DNA from: Roseococcus sp. SDR
Lineage (GTDB): Bacteria; Pseudomonadota; Alphaproteobacteria; Acetobacterales; Acetobacteraceae
Assembly (NCBI RefSeq): GCF_019083995.1
Contig: NZ_JAHRCU010000015.1
Coordinates: 1 to 64,000 of the forward strand
Direction of reading: 5' to 3'
Length of the DNA: 64,000 nt
Shown: one piece after another, positions 7,621-15,307 of the stretch
Position numbering within the stretch: position 1 is the stretch's first letter
Layout of the letters: every line of letters starts with the position of its first letter
Notes under the pieces: generated by a model
Told to the model about the DNA's origin: nothing
Database searches by the model: none
The model's input: the letters and a program-made list of their open reading frames with translations, nothing else
Translations under genes and position numbers: made by a program

Positions 7621-8298
7621 ATGACCGCCATGCCCGACACACCCGCCGAACCCATCCCGCTCGACCCGCCCCGCCTGGGCGCGCCCGCCATCCCCTTCCG
7701 CGTGCGCACCACCATGGGCGAGCGGAGCCTCGCGGATTACCGCGGCCGCTGGTTGCTGCTCTTCTCCCACCCGGCCGATTTCACGCCCGTCTGCACCAGC
7801 GAGTTCATCGCCCTGGCCCGCGCCCATCCGCGCTTCCAGGCGCTGGGCTGCGAGCTGCTGGGCCTCTCGGTGGACAGCCTCTTCGCCCATCTCGCCTGGC
7901 TGCGCGCCATCGAGGCCGAGTTCGGCGTCGCCATCCCCTTCCCCGTGGCCGAGGACATCTCGATGGCCATGGCCCGCGCCTACGGCATGATCCATCCGGG
8001 CGATTCCAGCACCGCCACCGTGCGGGGCAGCTTCCTGATCGACCCCGCCGGCATCATCCGCCTGCTGGCCTATTACCCGATGAGCACCGGCCGCAGCGTG
8101 GAGGAGTTGCTCCGCAGCCTGGCCGCCCTGCAGGAGCACGACGCCTCCGGCCTCTCCACCCCGGCCGACTGGCAGCCGGGCGCACCCGCCTTGCGCCCGC
8201 CCCCGCAAACGCTGGAGGAGGCCGCGCGCAGCGCCACGCCCGCCTGGTATCACCAGACCCAGCCCACGACGCGCAGCCGCAAGACGGTGAAGCCATGA
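7621..8298 (+). CDS. 1-Cys-type peroxiredoxin (Prx6/AhpC-TSA family)
   Basis: A thiol peroxidase of 225 residues that reduces peroxides through Cys58 in the motif DFTPVCTSEF. An Arg in TVRGSF is the second conserved catalytic residue. The C-terminal extension with PADWQPG is typical of the Prx6 subgroup, and no clear resolving Cys is seen. An in-frame ATG at 7630 is an alternative start; 7621 was kept because the promoter places the transcript start very close. It opens the operon, and thioredoxin at its end is a plausible electron donor. Peroxiredoxins are not standard members of published bigR operons, so its place here is notable. Confidence 0.88.
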   Translation: MTAMPDTPAEPIPLDPPRLGAPAIPFRVRTTMGERSLADYRGRWLLLFSHPADFTPVCTSEFIALARAHPRFQALGCELLGLSVDSLFAHLAWLRAIEAEFGVAIPFPVAEDISMAMARAYGMIHPGDSSTATVRGSFLIDPAGIIRLLAYYPMSTGRSVEELLRSLAALQEHDASGLSTPADWQPGAPALRPPPQTLEEAARSATPAWYHQTQPTTRSRKTVKP

Positions 8299-8708
8299 GC
8301 GCGCTGGGCTGCGACCCCGAGGTGGCGGCGGAATTCCTGCGCGCCCTCGCCCATCCCATGCGGCTGCGCATCCTCTGCCGCCTGCTGGACGGCGAGCTGG
8401 CCGTGGCCGGCTTCGAGAGCGAACTCGGCCTGCGCCAGCCCAATCTCTCGCAGCAGCTCGCCGCGCTGCGCGAGGCCGGGCTGGTCACCACGCGGCGCGA
8501 GTCGAAATCCATCATCTACAGCCTGGCCGATCGTCGCGTCGCCGGCGTGCTGGAAGCGCTGCGCAGCGCCATGGGGGGCGCGGCCATCGGCGGCACGGCG
8601 GCCACCCCGCGCGAGGCCGCACCCGCGCCCGCCAAGGCACCCGAAGCGCCGCGAGCCGCCGGCGAGGCCGGACATTTCGCCCTGGCCGGCTGGAACCTGG
8701 CACGATGA
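8295..8708 (+). CDS. ArsR-family regulator, BigR/SqrR-like
   Basis: A 137-residue winged-helix repressor. The core runs from FLRALAHPMRLRILCRLL through the recognition helix LRQPNLSQQLAALREAGLV to the wing RRESKSIIYSLAD. It resembles the persulfide sensors BigR and SqrR, which form an intra-subunit disulfide or polysulfide bridge between two Cys. Here Cys28 matches the helix Cys, but the second Cys expected in the last helix is absent. Cys6 is the only other cysteine. The C-terminal 40 residues are a low-complexity Ala/Pro tail. It overlaps the peroxiredoxin stop by ATGA and probably binds the palindrome at 7586-7613. Confidence 0.82.
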   Translation: MSALGCDPEVAAEFLRALAHPMRLRILCRLLDGELAVAGFESELGLRQPNLSQQLAALREAGLVTTRRESKSIIYSLADRRVAGVLEALRSAMGGAAIGGTAATPREAAPAPAKAPEAPRAAGEAGHFALAGWNLAR

Positions 8709-9466
8709 TCGAGGCCCTGCTCGCCATCGGCTCGGGCGGCCTGGTCGGCTTCGTGCTGGGCCTGGTCGGCGCCGGCGGCTCGATCGTGGCGACGCCGCTG
8801 CTGCTCTATGCCGTCGGCCTCTCGCCGCACATGGCGCTCGGCACCGGCGCGCTCGCCGTCTCGGCCAATGCCTTCGTGAACTTCGCGGGGCATGCGCGCG
8901 CGGGCCATGTGCGCTGGGCCGCCGCCGCCATCTTCGGCGCCACGGGCCTCGCCGGCGCGCTGGCCGGCTCCACGCTCGGCAAGATGATGGATGGCCAGCG
9001 CCTCATCCTGCTCTTCGCGATGATGATGCTCGTCATCGGCTTCGCCATGCTGCGCCCGCGCCGCCCGGGCGCCGAGGAAGCGCCCGGCCCGCTGACCCGC
9101 GCCATGGCGCTGCGCCTGGCCGGAATCGGCCTGGGCGTCGGCCTGCTGGCCGGCTTCTTCGGCATCGGCGGCGGCTTCCTCATCGTCCCCGGCCTCATCC
9201 TCGCCACCGGCATGCCCATGCTGCACGCCGTCGGCACCTCGCTGCTCGCGGTCGGTCTCTTCGGGCTGGCCACGGCGCTGAACTATGCGGCCTCCGGCCT
9301 CGTGGACTGGGCCGTCGCCGGCGAATTCATCGCGGGTGGCGTGCTGGGCGGCGCGCTCGGCCTCCAGGCCGCCCGCCATCTCGCCACCGGGCGCGAGACG
9401 CTCACCCGCATCTTCGCCGGCATCGTCCTCGTCGTCGCCGGCTTCATCATCTGGCGCTCCCTGTGA
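8705..9466 (+). CDS. TauE/SafE-family sulfite exporter
   Basis: A 253-residue inner-membrane protein with about eight hydrophobic segments and the two inverted TauE halves (GFVLGLVGAGGSIVATPLL near the N-terminus and GFFGIGGGFLIVPGLIL in the middle). The family exports sulfite or related small sulfur anions. Coupled by ATGA to the ArsR gene and followed by the MBL enzyme, it fits a role in removing sulfite made when persulfides are oxidised, as proposed for the bigR operons of Xylella and Agrobacterium. Confidence 0.88.
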   Translation: MIEALLAIGSGGLVGFVLGLVGAGGSIVATPLLLYAVGLSPHMALGTGALAVSANAFVNFAGHARAGHVRWAAAAIFGATGLAGALAGSTLGKMMDGQRLILLFAMMMLVIGFAMLRPRRPGAEEAPGPLTRAMALRLAGIGLGVGLLAGFFGIGGGFLIVPGLILATGMPMLHAVGTSLLAVGLFGLATALNYAASGLVDWAVAGEFIAGGVLGGALGLQAARHLATGRETLTRIFAGIVLVVAGFIIWRSL

Positions 9467-9477
9467 AAGGCCCTGCC

Positions 9478-10359
9478 ATGTCCCACGCCGACCACCACCC
9501 CAGCCCCGACGTCACGCCCTTCTTCGACGCCGACACGAACACGATCAGCTATGTCGTGAAGGACCCCGGCTCCAGCGCCTGCGCCATCCTGGACAGCGTG
9601 CTGGACCTCGACTACGCCGCCGGCCGCATCGCCACGCGCTCGGCCGACGCCATCATCGCGCATGTCCGCGCAAAAGGCCTCACGGTCGAATGGCTGATCG
9701 AGACGCATGTGCATGCGGACCATCTCTCCGCCGCGCCCTATCTCCAGCGCGAACTGGGCGGCAGGATCGGCATCGGCGACCGCATCACCGTGGTGCAGGA
9801 CACCTTCGGCAAGGTCTTCAACGAGGGCACCGAATGGCAGCGCGACGGGCGCGAATTCGATCACCTCTTCACCGATGGCGAAACGTATACCGTCGGCGGC
9901 CTGCCCTGCGTCGCGCTGCACACGCCGGGCCACACGCCCGCCTGCATGACGCATGTGATGGGCGACGCCGCCTTCGTCGGCGACACGCTCTTCATGCCCG
10001 ATGGCGGCACCGCGCGCGCCGATTTCCCGGGCGGCGACGCGCGCGTGCTCTACCGCTCCATCCAGCGCGTGCTGGCCCTGCCGCCGACCACGCGCCTCTT
10101 CATGTGCCACGACTACGGCCCCAATGGCCGCGAGATCCGCTGGGAAACCACCGTCGCCGCCGAGCGCGCGGAGAACATCCATGTGCGCGACGGCGTGACG
10201 GAGGAGGTCTTCGTCGCGATGCGCGAGGCGCGGGATGCGACGCTCGCCATGCCGCGCCTCATCATCCCCTCGCTCCAGGTGAACATGCATGCGGGGCAGC
10301 TCCCCGCCCCAGGCGCGGATGGCAAGCGCTTCCTCAAGGTTCCGCTGGACGTGCTGTGA
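9478..10359 (+). CDS. MBL-fold persulfide dioxygenase-like hydrolase (Blh type)
   Basis: A 293-residue metallo-beta-lactamase-fold protein. HVHADH at residues 77-82, HTPGHTPACMTH in the middle, the Asp of GDTLF and the late CHDYGP provide the metal ligands typical of ETHE1/Blh-type persulfide dioxygenases, which oxidise glutathione persulfide to sulfite. The ATG at 9478 was chosen because AAAGG at 9467-9470 sits at ideal distance; a GTG at 9463 overlapping the TauE stop is possible. No rhodanese domain is fused. Its sulfite product matches the preceding exporter. Confidence 0.85.
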   Translation: MSHADHHPSPDVTPFFDADTNTISYVVKDPGSSACAILDSVLDLDYAAGRIATRSADAIIAHVRAKGLTVEWLIETHVHADHLSAAPYLQRELGGRIGIGDRITVVQDTFGKVFNEGTEWQRDGREFDHLFTDGETYTVGGLPCVALHTPGHTPACMTHVMGDAAFVGDTLFMPDGGTARADFPGGDARVLYRSIQRVLALPPTTRLFMCHDYGPNGREIRWETTVAAERAENIHVRDGVTEEVFVAMREARDATLAMPRLIIPSLQVNMHAGQLPAPGADGKRFLKVPLDVL

Positions 10360-10772
10360 TGACGAGCTTCACCCCCTTCGCCTCGCTGGCCGGCGGCGCG
10401 CTGATCGGCGCCGCGGCCGCCCTGCTCTGGCTGACCCTCGGCCGCATCGCGGGCATCAGTGGCATCCTGGCCGGCAGCATCGGTTCCGATCGCGGCTGGC
10501 GCATCGCCTTCCTCGTGGGCCTTATCGGCGCGCCGCTCGCCTGGGCCGCGCTGGCCGGCGCGCCGGCCCTGCATGTCGCGGCCGGCCCGCTGACACTCGT
10601 CGCCGCCGGGCTGCTCGTCGGCTTCGGCACGCGGCTCGGCTCGGGCTGCACCAGCGGGCATGGCGTCTGCGGCCTCGCGCGGCTCTCGCCGCGTTCCATC
10701 GCCGCGACCGGAATCTTCATGGTGACGGCGGCCGCCACCGTCTTCCTCACGCGCCACGTCCTGGGGGGCTGA
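10359..10772 (+). CDS. YeeE/YedE half-transporter (first of a pair)
   Basis: A 137-residue membrane protein of the YeeE/YedE (DUF395) sulfur-transport family with four hydrophobic stretches. The conserved GTRLGSGCTSGHGVCGLARLS segment has two Cys lining the proposed sulfur-substrate path. In full-length relatives such as TsuA (thiosulfate import) two such halves are fused; here the second half is the next gene. Start and previous stop share a base (TGATG). The pair matches the two DUF395 genes of bigR operons. Confidence 0.85.
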   Translation: MTSFTPFASLAGGALIGAAAALLWLTLGRIAGISGILAGSIGSDRGWRIAFLVGLIGAPLAWAALAGAPALHVAAGPLTLVAAGLLVGFGTRLGSGCTSGHGVCGLARLSPRSIAATGIFMVTAAATVFLTRHVLGG

Positions 10773-10776
10773 GGAC

Positions 10777-11196
10777 ATGACACGCATCCTCGCGGCGCTG
10801 GCGGCAGGCGCGCTCTTCGGCGCCGGCCTCGTGCTCTCCGGCATGGCCAATCCGGCCAAGGTGCTGGCCTTCCTCGATGTGGCGGGCGATTGGGACCCGA
10901 GCCTCGCCTTCGTCATGGGCGGCGCCATTCCGGTGGCCGCCATCGGCTTCGCGCTGGGCCGCCGCCGCGGCGCGCCGCTCTGCGCGGAAGGCTTCGCCAC
11001 GCCGCCACGCGGCCTGGTGGATGCGCGCCTCATCGGCGGCGCCGTGCTCTTCGGCCTGGGATGGGGGCTTGCCGGCTTCTGCCCCGGCCCCGCGCTGGCC
11101 GCCCTCGGCTTCGGCGGCTGGCAGCCCTGGCTCTTCGTCGCCGCCATGCTGGCGGGCATGGGCCTGTTCCGCCTGCTTCCGGAGCAGGCGCGATGA
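10777..11196 (+). CDS. YeeE/YedE half-transporter, DUF6691 type (second of a pair)
   Basis: A 139-residue membrane protein beginning MTRILAALAAGALFGAGLVLSG, with four hydrophobic segments and one conserved Cys in GWGLAGFCPGPAL. It matches the DUF6691 group that accompanies the shorter YeeE/YedE protein. The two probably assemble into one channel-like transporter for thiosulfate, persulfide or a similar sulfur species; the ion and direction are not known from sequence. Only four bases separate it from the first half. Confidence 0.82.
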   Translation: MTRILAALAAGALFGAGLVLSGMANPAKVLAFLDVAGDWDPSLAFVMGGAIPVAAIGFALGRRRGAPLCAEGFATPPRGLVDARLIGGAVLFGLGWGLAGFCPGPALAALGFGGWQPWLFVAAMLAGMGLFRLLPEQAR

Positions 11197-11642
11197 GCGA
11201 CGCGCTGCAGATCATCTGCCCCGGCTGCGGCGCCGTGAACCGCGTCCCGGCCGCGCGTCTCGCCGACGATCCGCGCTGCGGGCAATGCAAGGCGGCGCTC
11301 TTCCAGGGCAAGCCGCTCGCGCTGGATGAGGAGGGTTTCCGCCGCCACCTGCGCCTCTCGGGCGTGCCGCTGCTGGTGGATTTCTGGGCGGCCTGGTGCG
11401 GCCCCTGCCGCGTGATGGCGCCCGAGTTCGAAGCGGCCGCGCGCCTGCTCGAGCCGCGCCTCCGCCTCGTGAAGATCGACACGGAGCAAGCGCCCGCGCT
11501 CTCCGCCGAACTCCAGATCCGCAGCATCCCCACGCTCGCCCTCTTCGCGGGCGGGCGGGAGGTGGCGCGGCAGGCGGGTGCCATGCGCGCGCGCGACATC
11601 GCCGCCTGGGCCGAGCGTGCCCTGGCGGCCCATCCACCTTGA
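11193..11642 (+). CDS. trxC: Thioredoxin 2 (TrxC) with N-terminal zinc ribbon
   Basis: A 149-residue dithiol reductase. Cys9/Cys12 (CPGC) and Cys29/Cys32 (CGQC) make the zinc ribbon that defines TrxC. The thioredoxin fold follows with active site WCGPC at residues 68-72 and the cis-Pro in SIPTLALF. It overlaps the previous stop by ATGA, so it is coupled to the transporter pair. In this operon it could recycle the peroxiredoxin or reduce persulfides and the ArsR sensor. An FNR-like box overlaps its stop codon. Confidence 0.9.
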   Translation: MSDALQIICPGCGAVNRVPAARLADDPRCGQCKAALFQGKPLALDEEGFRRHLRLSGVPLLVDFWAAWCGPCRVMAPEFEAAARLLEPRLRLVKIDTEQAPALSAELQIRSIPTLALFAGGREVARQAGAMRARDIAAWAERALAAHPP

Positions 11643-11652
11643 CCGCGATCAA
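11639..11652. promoter_or_regulatory. FNR/FixK-type binding site
   Basis: TTGACCGCGATCAA fits TTGAY-N4-RTCAA exactly. Its centre lies about 76 bp before the next ATG. A -10-like CAGAAT at 11674-11679 would put the transcript start near 11687, about 41.5 bp from the centre, which is the class II activator position. It would therefore control the YgaP-type gene separately from the sulfur operon, probably under low oxygen or nitric oxide. Confidence 0.55.
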
Positions 11653-11721
11653 GGCAACAAGACCGGGAAATCCCAGAATGGCGCGGGCGCGGTCCGCGTC
11701 GCAGCAGGACGGAGAATGACG

Positions 11722-11919
11722 ATGACGAAGAATGTCGGTGGCCTGGACAAGGGCCTGAGGATCGTGGCGGGCCTGGCCCTTCTGGCGCTGGGCGCCTTCG
11801 GCCCGCTCGGCTGGTGGGGGGCCATCGGCATCGTCCCGCTGGCGACGGGCCTGATGGGCAATTGCCCGCTCTACAGCGTGCTCGGACTGAACACCTGCCC
11901 GGTGAACCGGGCGGGCTGA
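11722..11919 (+). CDS. DUF2892 / YgaP-like membrane protein
   Basis: A 65-residue protein starting MTKNVGGLDKGLRIVAGLALL, with two membrane segments and Cys residues in GNCPLYSVLGLNTC. This matches the DUF2892 domain that forms the membrane anchor of the sulfurtransferase YgaP and occurs alone near sulfur-metabolism genes. The ATG at 11722 was chosen over 11716 because GGAG at 11711 is then seven bases away. No rhodanese domain is attached. Its place after a sulfur operon and an FNR-like site suggests a role in respiratory sulfur handling. Confidence 0.8.
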   Translation: MTKNVGGLDKGLRIVAGLALLALGAFGPLGWWGAIGIVPLATGLMGNCPLYSVLGLNTCPVNRAG

Positions 11920-11935
11920 GCCAGGGCCTGATCAT

Positions 11936-11960
11936 CCCGCGCGCGAGTCCGGCGCGCGGG
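11936..11960. terminator. Bidirectional terminator between convergent genes
   Basis: CCCGCGCGC (11936-11944) and GCGCGCGGG (11952-11960) form a perfect 9-bp stem with a 7-base loop. It lies between the ends of the YgaP-like gene and the convergent AhpD-like gene, so it can serve both. Confidence 0.55.
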
Positions 11961-11968
11961 GCGGCGGC

Positions 11969-12538
11969 TCAGCGCCCCATCGTGTAGAATTCGTCGTTGG
12001 GGCGCAGGCTCGTGACATTGGCGATGCGGTTGGACATGCCGAAGAAGGCCGCGATCGCCGCGATGTCCCACGCCTCCTCCTGGCCCAGGCCATGTTCGGC
12101 GAGGGTGGCGAAATCCGCCTCCTCCACCGCCTGCGCCTGGAGCGCCACCTTCATCGCGAAGTCCAGCATGGCGCGCTGGCGGGGCGTGATGTCCGCCTTG
12201 CGGTAATTCACCGCCACCTGGTCGGCGATCAGCGGGTTCTTCGCGCGGATGCGCAGGATCGCACCATGCGCCACCACGCAATACTGGCACTGGTTCGCGT
12301 TGCTGGTGGCCACCACGATCATCTCGCGCTCGGCCTTGGTGAGTTCGCCGGGCTTGTCCATCAGCACGTCGTGATAGGCCATGAAAGCGCGGAACTCCTC
12401 AGGCCGGCGGGCCAGCACGAGGAAGACATTGGGGATGAAGCCCGCCTTCTCCTGCACGGCGAGCAGGCGCGCACGGATATCCTCCGGGATCTCCGCCAGC
12501 GTCGGCACGGGAAAACGGCTGATGGGAAGGGCGGTCAT
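11969..12538 (-). CDS. AhpD/CMD-type peroxidase-related protein
   Basis: A 189-residue all-alpha protein of the carboxymuconolactone decarboxylase (CMD) superfamily, 'uncharacterised peroxidase-related' branch. NQCQYCVVAHGAILR carries the CxxC plus His of AhpD-type redox centres. The start at 12538 begins MTALPISRFPVPTL; longer readings run into the upstream terminator. It is downstream of the cyclase and Bug genes on the same strand, but a strong hairpin stands between, so it may have its own promoter. The substrate is unknown. Confidence 0.75.
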   Translation of the reverse strand: MTALPISRFPVPTLAEIPEDIRARLLAVQEKAGFIPNVFLVLARRPEEFRAFMAYHDVLMDKPGELTKAEREMIVVATSNANQCQYCVVAHGAILRIRAKNPLIADQVAVNYRKADITPRQRAMLDFAMKVALQAQAVEEADFATLAEHGLGQEEAWDIAAIAAFFGMSNRIANVTSLRPNDEFYTMGR

Positions 12539-12598
12539 GGCCGTGCGATCCTCTGGTTCGTGGATCGTGACTATGGCCCCGCCCCGCGCGGGCAGCCA

Positions 12599-12628
12599 CC
12601 GCGCAGGGCGGCGATCCGCCCTGCGCGG
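12599..12628 (-). terminator. Strong hairpin after the cyclase gene
   Basis: CCGCGCAGGGCGG and its exact complement form a 13-bp perfect stem with a CGAT loop, starting nine bases past the stop of the minus-strand cyclase gene. It probably terminates or attenuates transcription before the AhpD-like gene. It has no T-run. Confidence 0.6.
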
Positions 12629-12636
12629 CGCGCATC

Positions 12637-13326
12637 CTACTCGAACAGCGCCACCGCGCGGATCGGGCTCGCCGTGCCGCCACGGATCTTCAGCGGCAGG
12701 CCGATGAAGCGGAAGCGCCCGCGCCCCACCACGGCCTCCAGGTTCGCCAGGCACTCCATATGCGTGATGCCGAGCTCCGCGCAGGCCATGTGCGCCTTGA
12801 AGTTCAGCTCGCCCTCCGGCGCGGGGCTGATCGCCTCCACGCCGAACATGCCGATGCCCTGCCCCGCCAGCCAATGGATCGCCTCGATGGAGAGGCCCGG
12901 GAAGTCGTGGCCATAGCCGGGCTTGCCCAGCAGCCGCGCATTGGTGCCCATCAGGATCAGCACCGTATCGCCCTTGCGGATCGTCTCGCCCGAGGCCTTC
13001 ACCGCGGCCTGCACCTCCTCCACCGTCGCCGCGTGCTTCAACGGCACATGCGAGAGGTCGATGCAGAAGGCCGAGGTGATGAAGTTCGTGAGCGGCACCT
13101 GGTCGATGGAGAGCGCGCCGGGCCGCGGATCGAAATGCACCGGCGCATCCACATGCGTGCCCGCATGGTCGCTGAAGGCGATGGACATGGCCTTGCTGGT
13201 GAAGACCGTATCGCCCGCATATTTCTTCTCGGAGTGGTCGTTCCACACCGTCATGATCACCGGCGGATGCGAGGGATGCGTCTGCGTGCGATGAAAGATC
13301 TCGCGGCTCAGATCGACGATTTCCAT
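12637..13326 (-). CDS. Cyclase/kynurenine formamidase-like hydrolase
   Basis: A 229-residue member of the metal-dependent 'cyclase' family (PF04199), which includes kynurenine formamidase and isatin hydrolase. SDHAGTHVDAPVHF carries the HxGTHxDAPxH metal signature, and GDTVLILMGT follows. A purine-rich ribosome site (AAGGAGAGG) precedes the ATG. It follows a Bug-type binding protein gene by 16 bp. With the divergent amidase, the group suggests breakdown of an amide or lactam; the actual substrate cannot be read from sequence. Confidence 0.82.
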   Translation of the reverse strand: MEIVDLSREIFHRTQTHPSHPPVIMTVWNDHSEKKYAGDTVFTSKAMSIAFSDHAGTHVDAPVHFDPRPGALSIDQVPLTNFITSAFCIDLSHVPLKHAATVEEVQAAVKASGETIRKGDTVLILMGTNARLLGKPGYGHDFPGLSIEAIHWLAGQGIGMFGVEAISPAPEGELNFKAHMACAELGITHMECLANLEAVVGRGRFRFIGLPLKIRGGTASPIRAVALFE

Positions 13327-13342
13327 GGGGCCTCTCCTTGGC

Positions 13343-14323
13343 TCAGTTCACGGTGATGTTGGCATCGCGGATCACGCGGCCCCAACGGGCGCGGTCGGTC
13401 GCGACATAGGCGGCGAATTGCTCGGGGTTGAGGCCGAGGCGGACGATGCCCTGCTCCTCCAGCCGCCGCGCCACGGCGGGGTCGGCGATGGCGGCGGCGC
13501 AGGCGGCGCGCAGCCGCGCCAGCGGCTCGGCGGGCACGGCCGAGGGTGCGAAGAAGCCGTAGTAGCTGACGGCCTCGTAGCCCGGAACGCCGGCCTCGGC
13601 GACCGTCGGCAGGTTCGGCAGCGCGGGGAAGCGCTGCGGCGTCGTCACCGCCAGCGCGCGCACCGCGCCGGCCTGAACATGCGGCAGCGCGGTGGTGATC
13701 GGGTCGCTCATCGCATCGATGCGCCCGGCCAGCAGGTCGGAGGTCGCGGGCGCCGTGCCGCGATAGGGCACATGCGTCATCCGGATGCCGGCCATCGCCT
13801 CCAGCAGCGCCATCGAGAGATGCGGGGCACCGCCATTCCCCGCCGAGCCATAGGTCAGCTCCCCGGGCCGTCGGCGCGCCAGCGCCAGCAGGTCGGCCAG
13901 GCTGCGCACCTCCAGGCTGTTGCGGACATAGATGATGGACCCCACGCCGCCGACCAGCGCGACAGGCACGAGATCCCGCGCCGGATCGAAGCTGGAATCG
14001 CGATACAGCTCCGGGTTGATCGAGTTCGTCGCCTGGCTGCCCATCAGCATGGTGTAGCCATCGGGCGTGGCGCGCACCGCGGCCTCGGTGCCGATGCGCC
14101 CGCCACTGCCCGTGCGGTTCTCGATGACCAGCGTCTGGCCCAATTCGCGCGAAAGCGCCTCGGAGAGGAGGCGCGTGATCACATCCGCGGCGCCCGCCGG
14201 CGGAAAGGGCACGATCACGCGGACCGAGCGGTTGGGAAAGCCCTGCGCCTGCGCGCCGCGCGGGGCAAGGCTGGCAAGGCCGGCGGCGATCAGGCCGCGG
14301 CGAGCGAGGCTGGATGTCGTCAT
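13343..14323 (-). CDS. Bug/TctC-type periplasmic substrate-binding protein
   Basis: A 326-residue secreted receptor with an Ala-rich signal peptide ending near AQA. FPNRSVRVIVPFPPAGAADVITRLL and the central YGSAGNGGAPHLS and VPYRGTAPA stretches are hallmarks of the tripartite-tricarboxylate receptor family. No TctA/TctB membrane genes are nearby, so it is an orphan receptor, as is common in Bug-rich genomes. It begins a minus-strand unit with the cyclase gene and is divergent from an IclR regulator that probably controls both. Confidence 0.87.
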   Translation of the reverse strand: MTTSSLARRGLIAAGLASLAPRGAQAQGFPNRSVRVIVPFPPAGAADVITRLLSEALSRELGQTLVIENRTGSGGRIGTEAAVRATPDGYTMLMGSQATNSINPELYRDSSFDPARDLVPVALVGGVGSIIYVRNSLEVRSLADLLALARRRPGELTYGSAGNGGAPHLSMALLEAMAGIRMTHVPYRGTAPATSDLLAGRIDAMSDPITTALPHVQAGAVRALAVTTPQRFPALPNLPTVAEAGVPGYEAVSYYGFFAPSAVPAEPLARLRAACAAAIADPAVARRLEEQGIVRLGLNPEQFAAYVATDRARWGRVIRDANITVN

Positions 14324-14413
14324 GATGCGTCCCTTCCAGGATGATCCGCCGAGCATCCCGAAGCCGCCGCCCCGCTGCCAAGGGATTTCGATCCGCACTT
14401 CCACGATGTGAAA

Positions 14414-14426
14414 TTCTCCGTGAGAA
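14414..14426. promoter_or_regulatory. Candidate IclR operator in divergent gap
   Basis: TTCTC-CGT-GAGAA is a perfect 13-bp interrupted palindrome in the 174-bp gap between the Bug gene and the IclR gene. Flanking bases extend the symmetry imperfectly (AAATTCTC and GAGAAATG). IclR-family operators are short palindromes in such divergent gaps, so the adjacent regulator is the likely binder. Confidence 0.4.
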
Positions 14427-14497
14427 ATGCATGTCACTTGCGGCTTTTTCGGCGCCTCACGCCCCGATAGGCTGGGCGCGCATTCGGGATCAGCGCG

Positions 14498-15307
14498 ATG
14501 GACTGCCAGCCTGCCTCTTCGCCCGACGGCGCGCGCGTCCTCCGCCGCGCCGTCTCCCTCCTGCGCGAGGTCTCGGCCGCGCGCGGCAATGGCGCGACAC
14601 TGAAGACGCTGGCCGACAGCGCGGGCCTGCCGCAGCCCACCGCGCACCGCCTGCTGAAGCTGCTCCAGCAGGAAGGCCTCCTGGAGCGCGATGCCGCCAG
14701 CCGCGCTTATCGCCTCGGCCCCCTGCTCTATGAATTCGGCCTGGCCGTGGCGCCGCGCGTGGATGCGCGCCGCCTCTGCGCGGGCACGCTGGACCGGATC
14801 ACCCGCGCGGTGGGGGATGCCACCTATCTCAACAGCCGCAGCGGGAATGACGCGCTCTGCCTCGACCGGCGCGAAGGCAGCTTCGAGATCCAGGCCCTGC
14901 CCATCGAGATCGGCAATCGCCGCCCGCTCGGCGTGGGCGCCGGCGCGCTGGCCGTGCTGGCCAGCCTGCCACCGGGCGAGGCGGATGCGGTCATCGAAGC
15001 GAATGCCCGCCGCTACCGCCGCCACGGCCTGACCGCCGAGCGCATCCGCGTCTATGTGGAGGCCACGCGCGCGCGCGGCTTCGCCATCACCTCGGGCCGC
15101 ATCGTCGCGCGCTATCGCGGTGTCGCGATCGCCGTCGGCAACGGCATCGGCGGCGTGCCCGCCTCGCTGTCCGTCATCGCCATCACCGAGCGGCTCGATC
15201 CGCGCCGGATCGAGCAGGTGGCGCGCATCCTCCTTCGTGAAGAACAGGCACTGCGGGAGATGCTCGCCATCGCCCCCGCCGCCCAAGCCGAAAGCCCCGC
15301 TGCATGA
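14498..15307 (+). CDS. IclR-family transcriptional regulator
   Basis: A 269-residue regulator. An N-terminal winged helix (LADSAGLPQPTAHRLLKLLQQEGLL) is followed by an effector domain ending around GGVPASLSVIAITERLD. It overlaps the amidase gene downstream by ATGA and is divergent from the Bug/cyclase genes, so it most likely responds to the substrate or product of that small pathway. The effector cannot be predicted. Confidence 0.85.
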   Translation: MDCQPASSPDGARVLRRAVSLLREVSAARGNGATLKTLADSAGLPQPTAHRLLKLLQQEGLLERDAASRAYRLGPLLYEFGLAVAPRVDARRLCAGTLDRITRAVGDATYLNSRSGNDALCLDRREGSFEIQALPIEIGNRRPLGVGAGALAVLASLPPGEADAVIEANARRYRRHGLTAERIRVYVEATRARGFAITSGRIVARYRGVAIAVGNGIGGVPASLSVIAITERLDPRRIEQVARILLREEQALREMLAIAPAAQAESPAA

